Positions 23,490-30,438 of a stretch of DNA of 31,884 nt are shown here, one piece after another. A program made the position numbers and the translations under genes. Every line of letters starts with the position of its first letter. Within the stretch, counting starts at the first letter, position 1. Source of the DNA: a virus. The notes below the pieces were generated by a model. It was not told the origin of the DNA and ran no database searches. It saw only the letters and a list, made by a program, of their open reading frames with translations. Location: positions 1 through 31,884 of the IMG/VR virus record IMGVR_UViG_3300033553_000565. One strand, given 5' to 3'.

Positions 23490-23663
23490 CGTCTTACCTC
23501 CATAAATTTCCATTACTTTTTGGGCAATGCCGGCCGTATCGCCGGGATAGATACCGGCCACCGTCTGCGAGATGGTGGCCGGACTGTAACCGAGCGCCTT
23601 GGCGACCTTGCCCTGACTGCCGTCAGCCACAATCGCCTTGTTCAATAACTTACGCCAGTCCAT
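22881..23663 (-). CDS. HTH-DUF3164 fusion protein
   Basis: The first ~55 residues (KLLNKAIVADGSQGKVAKAL, then GYSPATISQTVAGIYPGD) form a helix-turn-helix resembling small stand-alone phage regulators. From about residue 59 the protein matches the DUF3164 family (PAGYMVNGVGHLVHIESIKD; SFDGRYKVLRAVSERLDFDE; CLREWSKESGPELRTLI). That family usually stands alone, near 200 residues. Here a 260-residue fusion is in frame with no stop between. A ribosome site GAGG lies before ATG 23663. A second, stronger site lies before codon 59 (see next entry). Confidence 0.85.
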   Translation of the reverse strand: MDWRKLLNKAIVADGSQGKVAKALGYSPATISQTVAGIYPGDTAGIAQKVMEIYGGKTMQEVPAGYMVNGVGHLVHIESIKDIDLARDEFVKGVVAKAGEVSVVLDQFKQQLAGDMQAFLELSAEKYGADLGGARGNLSLTSFDGRYKVLRAVSERLDFDERLQAAKELVDSCLREWSKESGPELRTLIDSAFQVDKKGRINAKRILSLRTLKIEHPTWKQAMEAISDAVTVVGSCTYYRVYERDEAGNYQQISLDFSGV

Positions 23664-23895
23664 GACCCAGCCTCTGCTGATTGCATTGATGCAACCGGCG
23701 CATTTCCATGTTGACCTGGTAGAGCTTGCGCACCGTGGCGGCAGTGCTCTCAGCGGCCAGCGCCGTCACCGCCAGGGCTTGGATATCCTTACCGTCGCAG
23801 CTGCCAAGCATGGTCTGCAGGACGGCCAGCTGGGCTTTGGCATCCGCCCGGCAACCGGCCAGGATGGCTGGTGTTTTGTCTGTCTCTGTTCTCAT
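23650..23895 (-). CDS. Small helical early protein of unknown function
   Basis: The 81-residue protein starts at ATG 23895 directly after GAGGAGGAATAAG, and the upstream gene ends within this ribosome site. Sequence: MRTETDKTPAILAGCRADAK, then AVLQTMLGSCDGKDIQALA and LYQVNMEMRRLHQCNQQR. It is helical with three Cys. The C-terminus overlaps the HTH-DUF3164 start by 14 bases. Not recognised. Confidence 0.65.
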   Translation of the reverse strand: MRTETDKTPAILAGCRADAKAQLAVLQTMLGSCDGKDIQALAVTALAAESTAATVRKLYQVNMEMRRLHQCNQQRLGHGLA

Positions 23896-23896
23896 C

Positions 23897-24451
23897 TTAT
23901 TCCTCCTCAATTAATAATTGTCTGACCTCGCCCAGGGCCGTAAGGGCGCTGTTGAGCCGGGCCAGAGCCTTCTTCTTTTTTAATCTGAGATTGCGCAGCC
24001 GTTGCGCCTTGTCTTCATCCTGCGGCATCTCAGCGCTGTCGTTGATCAGCATCCACCGGCCCGGCTGACCGGGCTCCGGCTCCTGAATGCAGCGGACCAC
24101 TCCCCGCTTGACCAGCAGCCGCAGCCACTCGTTGGCATAAGCCTGGCTGACCGCGGCCATCTCTACCAGGTCCTCAACTTTGAGATGGCGTCGCATCTTG
24201 AGCAGCCGCCACATAACCTCGCGTTTATCCGGCTGACCGGCAGCAGGGGCCAGGGCATAAACGCCCTGGCGCACCCTGACGATCTTGCCGCTACGGGCCA
24301 GATCACATAAAGTATTGAGTAGGCGCTTATGCTCCTTGCCGGTCTTCAACCGCAGCCAGATGGACAGTTGATTGACGCCCACCTCGCCGTCGTTCTGGGC
24401 CGCTGTCTGCATGGTATCTAACACTGTTTTGGCAAATGATTGCTGGGCCAT
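23897..24451 (-). CDS. Two-unit winged-helix early protein
   Basis: This 184-residue protein has two winged-helix-like units: residues ~22-68 (GEVGVNQLSIWLRL, HKRLLNTLCDLARSGKIVRV) and ~72-122 (KREVMWRLLKMRRHLKVEDL, SQAYANEWLRLLVKRGVVRC). A basic coiled-coil tail (AQRLRNLRLKKKKALARLN) follows. It lies next to the transposition genes, which suggests DNA binding near the phage ends or replication control. No enzyme motif is present. Confidence 0.75.
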   Translation of the reverse strand: MAQQSFAKTVLDTMQTAAQNDGEVGVNQLSIWLRLKTGKEHKRLLNTLCDLARSGKIVRVRQGVYALAPAAGQPDKREVMWRLLKMRRHLKVEDLVEMAAVSQAYANEWLRLLVKRGVVRCIQEPEPGQPGRWMLINDSAEMPQDEDKAQRLRNLRLKKKKALARLNSALTALGEVRQLLIEEE

Positions 24452-24453
24452 GA

Positions 24454-25173
24454 TTATCCCCTCAAACTCTGTTTAATGGCCACCTTGACCATGTCCAGAT
24501 CCGGGGCGGCTTTACCCCTGGCATTCATGATATTGACCAGGGATATCAGGTCGCGCTTGATCACCCGAAAACAGCCACCGGCCTGACCGTGCAGCATCTC
24601 CGCCACCTCGGTCGGCAGCTCGAGGCCGGCCGCTTCCCTGGCAAACATCACCACATCGCCAACCCCCAGGGGCTCGAACTCCAGGAGCTGAAAGGTGCGG
24701 TTCCAGATCCGGGTCACCTGCTGCATATGGCTCTGCAGCTCATCTTCGCCCACCAGCACAAACGGGGCCGCCGACAGATCGGAGAGATCGCGGACCAGCT
24801 CCAGATGCAGACGGGGCAGTTTTTCTATTTCCTCGATAAAAACCGGCCGTCCGCCCTGGGCGTTCAGGGCATCCATGACCGCCAGAAAGGCCGGGTCCTT
24901 GCGATGGGCCACCTTCTTGACGCCCAGCTCCCGGCCCAGGGCCTGCAGGAAACCAAGCTCGCTGCCGCGCCAGATCGACAGGCAGCGGACAAAGGCGCAG
25001 CGGTTATTGGCCGCATACCACTGGGCCGTCCGGGTCTTGCCGCGCCCGGCCGGGCCGATCACCGCCGCCAGCCGGCCTTCACCGGCCGACATCATCAGGG
25101 CCTCAATCATGGCCTGAAAATTGCGGACATTCTTTACATTGACAAACTTCGGGAAAAATCGTATTTCTGGCAT
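24454..25173 (-). CDS. B: MuB-like AAA ATPase, transposition target activator
   Basis: A 239-residue ATPase with Walker A at residues 40-47 (GPAGRGKT), Walker B-like VFIEEIEKLP at 111-120 (Glu replaces the usual first Asp), and an FVLVGEDEL sensor region. MuB coats target DNA and stimulates the transposase. The C-terminal helical part (DVVMFAREAAGLELPTEVAE and later) carries the sensor-2-like segment. The N-terminal region preceding Walker A is short relative to Mu B (312). Close spacing to the transposase gene matches Mu. Confidence 0.93.
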   Translation of the reverse strand: MPEIRFFPKFVNVKNVRNFQAMIEALMMSAGEGRLAAVIGPAGRGKTRTAQWYAANNRCAFVRCLSIWRGSELGFLQALGRELGVKKVAHRKDPAFLAVMDALNAQGGRPVFIEEIEKLPRLHLELVRDLSDLSAAPFVLVGEDELQSHMQQVTRIWNRTFQLLEFEPLGVGDVVMFAREAAGLELPTEVAEMLHGQAGGCFRVIKRDLISLVNIMNARGKAAPDLDMVKVAIKQSLRG

Positions 25174-25212
25174 TACTTTTCATCAACCTCCATGGTTCGA
25201 GAATTTAGGGGT

Positions 25213-27435
25213 TTACCCGGCAACCGTTGACGCGGTTGCCGGGTTTTTTTGTCTATAGAGGGCCAGCGCCGCCCGTTGGCCCTCCCAGTATTCACGTTCA
25301 AATTCGGGCATCATCTGCTCATACACCCGCATAAACCGCCGCCAGTCAGCGGTCAGCTCTTCGCCGCTCATCTCCATCTCGATGAATTTGCCGTAGCGGT
25401 CCGCCTCGCTCAGATCTTCCAGATCAGCGCTCAGTTGCGCGGCCTCCATCTCGCGTTGATAACGCTGGCCCTCGTCGGCCTCTTTCAGGACCTGTTGCAG
25501 CTCTTCATTGCTGAGCTTTACGGGCCTTTCAGGCAGCTGCCTGACGTTGTTTATTTTGCCGCCGGTACCGGGCAATAGCTTTTGGCCGACAGGAGCGCCG
25601 GAGCCGAAACCGGCATCCGCGATCAGGCGCTGGGCCTCGGGGATAACAAACTCGGCAGCCATGGCTTTGGCATGGGAGACGGTTTGTTTTCTGAGGCTGC
25701 CGATCATCTCCAGCTGCGTTTCCAGCAGGGCGATATCCGCCTCACTGCCGAGGATGCGGGCGGCAGGGTGCACCTTGGCCGCCCTGGAGGCCTCGCAGAT
25801 AAACTCGTCGGTGCGCTGATCATAGATCAATACGGCATCCCGCTCCTGCAGATCGTAGCGGACAAAAACCTTGTGATTGCGGCCGTACAGCGCCGGGTGG
25901 TAGTACCAGTCGCCCTTGTCGTACACCTTGACACCGCGGCCGTAGACCTTGCGCTCTTCTTTTTTCATCATCAGGATGCGCAGGGCCAGCGGATCGACGC
26001 CGGGGCCGCGTCCGGCATCAAACAGTTCCTGGGGGCAAAGACCGGCCAGATGGCTGTTTGGTCCCTGCGGGCGAGCGGCGTAAGCATCAAACCAGGTGGC
26101 GATCGCCTGATGGCTGTCAATCAGGGTCGGCACAAAGCCGCCGGTGATCTTGTCGTTGATTTGCCGGTGCAGCTTTTCGCCCCTGTTTAAATGGGCCGGT
26201 TTGCTGTCGATGGCTGTGCCGATAAAGGACGGCGACAGCCGCTCCAGCTCGCCGAAGGTCTTGAAAAAACGCTCGATGGTCTTGGACTGGCCGTGATAGG
26301 GCTTGGCGATGATCAGCTTGATGCCGAGCCGTTCATAAAGGCCGGGCAGCTCCGTCTGCTCAAAGTCGGTACCGGTGAAATAATGGCCCTTGAAGGCCCG
26401 GCCGTTATCGAGATAGACAATCTTCGGCACCAGGCCCAGGCGGATAATCGAGCGGCGCAAGGCAGCGGAGATGGAAGCGGTATTCTCAGTCGGCAGGAGC
26501 TCCCAGCCGCACGGCATTGAGGATTTCATATCGAAGAACAGCACCAGCATCATGCGTTGTGGTTTGCCGGTCCAGGGGTTGATAACCAGAAAGTTAAGGA
26601 CATGACCGTCGGCAACCAGGATGTCGCCGACCTTGATTTGATCATAATCACGCTCGGTCCAGAACATGCACTTGTCCTGCAGGCCCTTATCGCCTTCCCG
26701 CCACCAGGTCCATTCGTCGTAATTAACCGCCACCCAGTCATCGAGAAAGCGGCGATAAGTAGCGTCGGAGAGGGTATCCACGCCCTTGCTCCGCATGACA
26801 TCCCGGGAAAAGCGGATGATTTCGCTCTTCGGCAGGCTCTTGCCCTTGGGCTGGCGGACAAAGGCTAAAATTATTTGCGCCTGCAGCGGCGTGATATTGC
26901 GGTCGCCGCGCTTCTTGCCGCGCCGGTCCGCGAGCTGCAGGCTGTCGCCGCAGGTCTTTTTCAGCTTGGTTTTCCAGTTTTCTATGGTTTTCCAACTCAG
27001 GGGACCCAGGGCCTTATACAGCTCCGGATAGGCGGCTCCGCTGTTGTAGGCAGCCATAAAATTATCACAGGCCTGCTCTTTATGGCCCCAAACGGCGGCT
27101 GCCAGCGCCTGCATATACAACCGCACCAATGAGGCTTTAAGATTGGCCTTGCCCGCCTGAGCTGCGCCGACGATACCGTTGCCGAGGATGGCCGGCAGAT
27201 TGGCTGAGCCGCTCACCGGCACCAGGGCGTCAATCTCCTCCAAGGCCAGGATAGCCTTGCGCACATAATCAGGCAGGATATGCGCCCGGTACATCTTGCG
27301 CTGGGCGCCCCGGCCCGCTTCCCACAGAAAAGGCCAGTTTTCCTGATCGGCCCGACGCCCAATGCTGCGCTCGGTTCCGGGCAGCACAGCCAGGCCGAGG
27401 GCCAGTAAGTCTTTTGCTGAATACAATGCCTTCAT
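25213..27435 (-). CDS. A: MuA-like DDE transposase
   Basis: The 740-residue transposase (Mu A is 663) cuts and joins phage ends. The N-terminus has a Mu_DNA_bind-type winged helix with AHILPDYVRKAILALE at about residues 51-66, and an HTH-rich end-binding region extends to about 240. The catalytic core shows Asp276 (VADGH), Asp343 (YLDNGRA) and Glu388 (HGQSKTIERFFKTF). The C-terminal region is charged and helical, for target complex and MuB contact. All three acidic residues are present, so it should be active. Start ATG 27435 follows GGGGTTAAGCC. Confidence 0.95.
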   Translation of the reverse strand: MKALYSAKDLLALGLAVLPGTERSIGRRADQENWPFLWEAGRGAQRKMYRAHILPDYVRKAILALEEIDALVPVSGSANLPAILGNGIVGAAQAGKANLKASLVRLYMQALAAAVWGHKEQACDNFMAAYNSGAAYPELYKALGPLSWKTIENWKTKLKKTCGDSLQLADRRGKKRGDRNITPLQAQIILAFVRQPKGKSLPKSEIIRFSRDVMRSKGVDTLSDATYRRFLDDWVAVNYDEWTWWREGDKGLQDKCMFWTERDYDQIKVGDILVADGHVLNFLVINPWTGKPQRMMLVLFFDMKSSMPCGWELLPTENTASISAALRRSIIRLGLVPKIVYLDNGRAFKGHYFTGTDFEQTELPGLYERLGIKLIIAKPYHGQSKTIERFFKTFGELERLSPSFIGTAIDSKPAHLNRGEKLHRQINDKITGGFVPTLIDSHQAIATWFDAYAARPQGPNSHLAGLCPQELFDAGRGPGVDPLALRILMMKKEERKVYGRGVKVYDKGDWYYHPALYGRNHKVFVRYDLQERDAVLIYDQRTDEFICEASRAAKVHPAARILGSEADIALLETQLEMIGSLRKQTVSHAKAMAAEFVIPEAQRLIADAGFGSGAPVGQKLLPGTGGKINNVRQLPERPVKLSNEELQQVLKEADEGQRYQREMEAAQLSADLEDLSEADRYGKFIEMEMSGEELTADWRRFMRVYEQMMPEFEREYWEGQRAALALYRQKNPATASTVAG
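25215..25250 (+). terminator. Plus-strand intrinsic terminator over transposase 3' end
   Basis: ACCCGGCAACCG (25215-25226) pairs exactly with CGGTTGCCGGGT (25233-25244) and seven T residues follow (25244-25250). It is oriented to stop plus-strand transcripts, opposite to the transposase, and lies inside its final codons. The stem also exists in the minus-strand mRNA, but there it is followed by TAAACCCC, not U-rich. Directly seen; a role in blocking antisense transcripts is inferred. Confidence 0.8.
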
Positions 27436-27438
27436 GGC

Positions 27439-28305
27439 TTAACCCCGCAGGTGTTTTTCGTCCTGCAGGATTGTTTTCAGCTCTTCGTCCATCGCCTTGA
27501 TGGTGTCGAAAGGGCCGCTGTGTTTCTTCCAGCCCGTCCCGCCGTGCTCTTTGACGGTCATGCTGGAGCGGTCCGTGCGGAACAGGCGGTATCCGGCCCG
27601 CAGCAGCTTATTGGTGTCGTCCGAGCCGCCGTGAAAAGCCGTTCCCTCAATCTCTTCGCCGTCCTTGGCGATCTCGGCCCGCAGTTGGTCCAACCGCTTG
27701 ACGATCTCAAATCTGGGAGTGTATTTGTAGTCCGCCTTTTTTTCCTTGATCAGCTGGCTGGCGAAAAGCTCGAAGGCCTCAATAAATTCGGCGCTAACCG
27801 GTGACAGCCGCACCTCAGCCTTAGCCTTGCGGATGGCCGTGACCACCTTTTCACCCATATAACCCTTGACCGCCTTGTTGACCAGGTTGGCGGTAATCTT
27901 GCCCCCCGGCCCGGCGTTATCGACCACCTGCCGCCATACCGCTGCCTGCTGCTCCGGTTTCAGCCTGGTCAGGGGCCGCGCCTGCGCTTCGTTGACGGGC
28001 AGGAGGACCGGCCCCTCATTTGTCTCCAAATTGGAGACATTTTCTACCACCTCAGCCGCCGCGATATAGCGGTGCGCCGTGCCCCGTGCCATATCCCACA
28101 GGCCTTTGCAGTACGACTCGAATGTTTTATGAGACTGGCGGTACAATTTAAGTTCATTGATCTCCGCCAATGCCTGGCCGACCCGAAAAAAGGCCGCGAA
28201 ATCCTGGACGATCCGCCGTTCGAGTTCCGCTTTTTTCATTTGCTCTCTGGCTGACAGCGCCGGGATTATTTCCATTTTTGCACTTGAGGTAACAGCCTTG
28301 CTCAT
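27439..28305 (-). CDS. Conserved early protein (DUF3102-like)
   Basis: The 288-residue protein has the typical phage/plasmid block QDFAAFFRVGQALAEI, YRQSHKTFESYCKGLW and AHRYIAAAEVVENVS at about residues 34-95, then VNEAQARPLTRLKPEQQAAV and, further on, GGKITANLVNKAV. Such proteins often carry helix-turn-helix-like elements and are thought to act in replication or partition, but the role is not settled. It overlaps the gene before by ATGA and precedes the transposase by three bases. Confidence 0.78.
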   Translation of the reverse strand: MSKAVTSSAKMEIIPALSAREQMKKAELERRIVQDFAAFFRVGQALAEINELKLYRQSHKTFESYCKGLWDMARGTAHRYIAAAEVVENVSNLETNEGPVLLPVNEAQARPLTRLKPEQQAAVWRQVVDNAGPGGKITANLVNKAVKGYMGEKVVTAIRKAKAEVRLSPVSAEFIEAFELFASQLIKEKKADYKYTPRFEIVKRLDQLRAEIAKDGEEIEGTAFHGGSDDTNKLLRAGYRLFRTDRSSMTVKEHGGTGWKKHSGPFDTIKAMDEELKTILQDEKHLRG

Positions 28306-28778
28306 TTCTCCATCTCCCTTAAAAACAGCTCCCGTTTCCGGCGCTCCTGATTGATCTTTTTAGCCTCTTCTTCCAGCCGCTTAATCTCACTCCGCAAGGC
28401 ATCCGGCCCCGGCAGGGCGAAGAGCCCGGCGGTCTCAGCCAACACGCGCAGCGGCCCATTATCTGTCGTCACCATGCAGAAGGCAGGCAGGTACTCGCCG
28501 GGCAGCCGGTGGCCGTCCTTGCTCTCCGCCGTCCAGGCGTCGAGCTGGTACTTGCTGATCTCCTGCCCCAGCAGATGGCTCATCTTCCCGGCGATTTCCC
28601 AGCGGGACAGTGGGCATTGTTTGATCGCCGCGCACAGGGCCAGCCGCAGCCTCTCCCTTACGTTGGCCACCCCTTCGCAAGAGGGCTCATCCCGCAGCTT
28701 TTCCTGGGCCTTGGTTAACAGATCGAACAGGCTCATTTGGACGGGAGCGCCGTCTATTTTTTTATATTTTTTAGCCAT
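28302..28778 (-). CDS. Conserved Mu-like early protein
   Basis: A 158-residue protein with VQMSLFDLLTKAQEKLRDEP at the N-terminus and CPLSRWEIAGKMSHLLGQEI, LDAWTAESKDGHRLPGEYLP and RSEIKRLEEEAKKI after it. The middle part looks like a helix-turn-helix and the WTAESK/LPGEYLPAF core is shared by early proteins of many Mu-like phages. It follows the Ner-like gene at the head of the operon, so replication control or regulation is likely. Not characterised. Confidence 0.72.
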   Translation of the reverse strand: MAKKYKKIDGAPVQMSLFDLLTKAQEKLRDEPSCEGVANVRERLRLALCAAIKQCPLSRWEIAGKMSHLLGQEISKYQLDAWTAESKDGHRLPGEYLPAFCMVTTDNGPLRVLAETAGLFALPGPDALRSEIKRLEEEAKKINQERRKRELFLREMEK

Positions 28779-28794
28779 TGACCGTCATCCGGTG

Positions 28795-29085
28795 TCATGA
28801 TACTGTGCGCGAATCGAGGAACTTAGCTTTCAGTTCACCCTCGTATTCAGTGCGTTTCTTGTTGATCTCGCTTTCGATGAGCGGCCTGAGGTAGCGGCTG
28901 GAGCGCGGCCCGAAACACTGTTCCACGGTCAGGCCGAGATAGCCGGCCACCGCTTCCTGGATCGGCCTGTTTTTACGCACGCCCTTGACGTTCTTCTGCA
29001 CCGAGTGGTGGTCAAGACCCAGGGCGTCAGCCAGCGCCTGCATGCTGATGCCGCGCGCCCTGAAGAGTCGTTGGAGGTTGTTCAT
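28795..29085 (-). CDS. ner: Ner-like helix-turn-helix regulator
   Basis: This 96-residue protein begins MNNLQRLFRARGISMQALAD, then ALGLDHHSVQKNVKGVRKNR and PIQEAVAGYLGL, a Nlp/Ner-type helix-turn-helix. Ner in Mu is a small repressor that turns down early and repressor transcription. It has the same location at the head of the early operon. The C-terminal region (RSSRYLRPLIESEINKKRTE) is longer than Mu Ner (75 residues). AAAGGG precedes the ATG. Confidence 0.85.
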   Translation of the reverse strand: MNNLQRLFRARGISMQALADALGLDHHSVQKNVKGVRKNRPIQEAVAGYLGLTVEQCFGPRSSRYLRPLIESEINKKRTEYEGELKAKFLDSRTVS

Positions 29086-29131
29086 GGTTTTCCCTTTTTA
29101 AAGTTGGCTCTATTATTCACAGGAGGTCCTT

Positions 29132-29374
29132 ATGCGTTATTTTGTTGTTTGTTCCGATACCAAGTGCCGCTTTTCCAAAGGCTTTGCCAGTGGCGAAAAG
29201 CGGCCCGAATTTTGTCCGATGTGCGGCAAGCCCTTTTTGCATAAATGCCCAAACTGTCAGACTACGATCATCACAAAAGGAGCCTCCTGCTGCGAACAGT
29301 GCGGCAAGCCGTTTCACGTTCAGACAGACTCTTTAAAAGGCTCCCCGCAGAACGGACAGAACTCCCCGACATGA
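29132..29374 (+). CDS. Double zinc-ribbon protein, plus strand
   Basis: An 80-residue gene with a very strong ribosome site (CACAGGAGGTCCTT before ATG 29132). Cys are at 7, 12, 28, 31, 39, 42, 53, 54 and 57 (FCPMCGKPF, KCPNC, CEQCGKPF), giving two zinc-ribbon pairs. It runs against the minus-strand early operon, divergent from Ner with a 46-base gap. Its last 55 bases overlap the convergent zinc-ribbon gene. Likely a small regulatory protein binding nucleic acid or RNA polymerase; not recognised beyond that. Confidence 0.78.
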   Translation: MRYFVVCSDTKCRFSKGFASGEKRPEFCPMCGKPFLHKCPNCQTTIITKGASCCEQCGKPFHVQTDSLKGSPQNGQNSPT

Positions 29375-29535
29375 TCGGTTAAAGGCAGAATGGTTTCGCC
29401 GCAACATCTATACTCATGCCGATAGGGTTTGAGGTCTGTGCCGCATTGGTCGCAGTAGTTGTAATCGGTATCAAGATCGGCGTTGGCACAGGTTGGACAG
29501 ACAAAAATCTTTTTCATAGTTAGTTGCTGTTTCAT
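29320..29535 (-). CDS. Double zinc-ribbon protein, minus strand
   Basis: I set the start at ATG 29535, eight bases behind AAAGGAG; an ATG at 29517 is also possible. The 71-residue product has four Cys pairs: 13/16, 28/31, 44/45 and 60/63 (FVCPTCANAD, YCDQCGTDL, RCCGET, FCPFCGEPF). It resembles its convergent neighbour in motif style (PxCG.PF). It would be the first gene of the early operon after the operator region. Function unknown. Confidence 0.76.
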   Translation of the reverse strand: MKQQLTMKKIFVCPTCANADLDTDYNYCDQCGTDLKPYRHEYRCCGETILPLTDHVGEFCPFCGEPFKESV

Positions 29536-29585
29536 GGTTAACTCCTTTTTTTTGTTGGTTGACTGTCTAAATATTTTCAGTTGAC

Positions 29586-29615
29586 AGACTAACATAATGA
29601 AAAGTTTTGAGTCAA
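29586..29615 (-). promoter_or_regulatory. Candidate early promoter
   Basis: On the minus strand TTGACT (29615-29610) is followed after 18 bases by a TG-extended -10-like TAGTCT (29591-29586). It is about 50 bases before the first early gene. The -10 box is weak (3 of 6), fitting a promoter under tight control. GTTGAC motifs recur at 29558 and 29580, with an inverted copy at 29611. Confidence 0.35.
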
Positions 29616-29625
29616 CTTAAAACTT

Positions 29626-29762
29626 TACGTCCGAATACAATTTTTTCTATTACTATCTTTTCCTTATATAAATATCCGTTTTAACGTGGTTTTATTAAAC
29701 GTCCAAACCTAAGAAGAATGTCCGAACTCACGTCCGAACTCAACGGTACGTATTCGGACGTG
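29626..29762. promoter_or_regulatory. Repressor operator-like array (GTCCGAA motifs)
   Basis: Five copies of an ACGTCCGAA-like motif occur: 29626-29638, 29698-29709 (a weaker GTCCAAA form), 29717-29729, 29729-29741 (two abutting copies, 12 bases apart) and an inverted copy at 29751-29762. The last two form an inverted repeat. The array lies directly upstream of the repressor start and downstream of the early promoter candidate. It most likely binds the S24 repressor or the Ner-like protein. The motifs are seen; binding is inferred. Confidence 0.78.
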
Positions 29763-29775
29763 AAAATGGTGCCTT

Positions 29776-30438
29776 GTGTCATTACCTGAAAGAGTAAAAA
29801 TTATTCGTGCACACCTCGGCTATAGCCAGAAAGCCATGGCTGAGACTCTTGGTATAAACACCAGAACCTGGCAAATATGGGAAGAGGGCGGAAGTGTTCC
29901 AGGTGGGGCTCATCTTGAGTCGTTAGTGCGGCTTGGTTTTGACGCCAATTGGATACTCACAGGCGAAGGCTCAATGTTCTTAGGCGATAGCATAGCCGTA
30001 GATGCCCCCGGCGCTGCCAGCGATTACGTTCATATCCCGCGCTACGAGGTCGCCGCCAGCGCCGGGGGCGGGGCTATTGTTAACAGCGAACAGATTGTGG
30101 ACTATCTTTCCTTCCGAGCGGATTGGGTGCGAAGTGCTTTGGGTGTCTCGGTGCGCGACCTCGCGCTGATCAGCGTGATCGGCGACTCCATGGAGCCGAG
30201 TCTTTCTGAAGGGGATGTGGTGCTCCTGGATATGACGACCAGAAGCGTTTTAGATGGGTCGATCTATGCATTGCAACTCAACGGCGGCCTGCTCGTTAAG
30301 CGCATCCAGCGCATGCTCGACGGTAGCCTTATAGTAAAATCAGATAATGCGCGTTATGACACGGAGACTGTCTCTGAAGAAAATGCGGAGCGGCTCAAGA
30401 TTATTGGCCGTGTTGTATGGGTTGGCAGGCGTCTATAA
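29776..30438 (+). CDS. S24-type phage repressor (CI/LexA-like)
   Basis: A 220-residue repressor, GTG start at 29776. The N-terminal XRE helix-turn-helix (residues ~5-40, AHLGYSQKAMAETLGINTRT) binds operators. The C-terminal S24 peptidase has Ser138 in GDSMEPSL and Lys175 in LLVKRIQ, and a probable self-cleavage Ala-Gly at 96-97 (AASAGGGA). Such repressors cut themselves when RecA is activated. Mu's own repressor lacks this domain, so lysogeny here may be SOS-inducible. No ribosome site is visible, and translation could be leaderless or weak. Confidence 0.94.
   Translation: MSLPERVKIIRAHLGYSQKAMAETLGINTRTWQIWEEGGSVPGGAHLESLVRLGFDANWILTGEGSMFLGDSIAVDAPGAASDYVHIPRYEVAASAGGGAIVNSEQIVDYLSFRADWVRSALGVSVRDLALISVIGDSMEPSLSEGDVVLLDMTTRSVLDGSIYALQLNGGLLVKRIQRMLDGSLIVKSDNARYDTETVSEENAERLKIIGRVVWVGRRL

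Larger units (their letters stand above)
1..30438. mobile_element. Mu-like transposable prophage (left end outside window)
   Basis: Genes for a MuA-type transposase, MuB-type ATPase, GemA, Mor, Mu gp27/gp28/gp29, gpF, gpG, gpI, gpT, gp35, gp36 and gp37 relatives occur in Mu order on one strand, with the repressor divergent at the early end. The tail module lacks a sheath, as in B3/D3112-type transposable siphoviruses. The left end lies beyond position 1. The right (repressor-side) terminus should be a CA dinucleotide followed by a short target duplication somewhere in 30439-30793. I could not fix it without the other end. Nearly every gene overlaps or abuts its neighbour and has a Shine-Dalgarno sequence, so most of the element looks intact. 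Confidence 0.95.
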
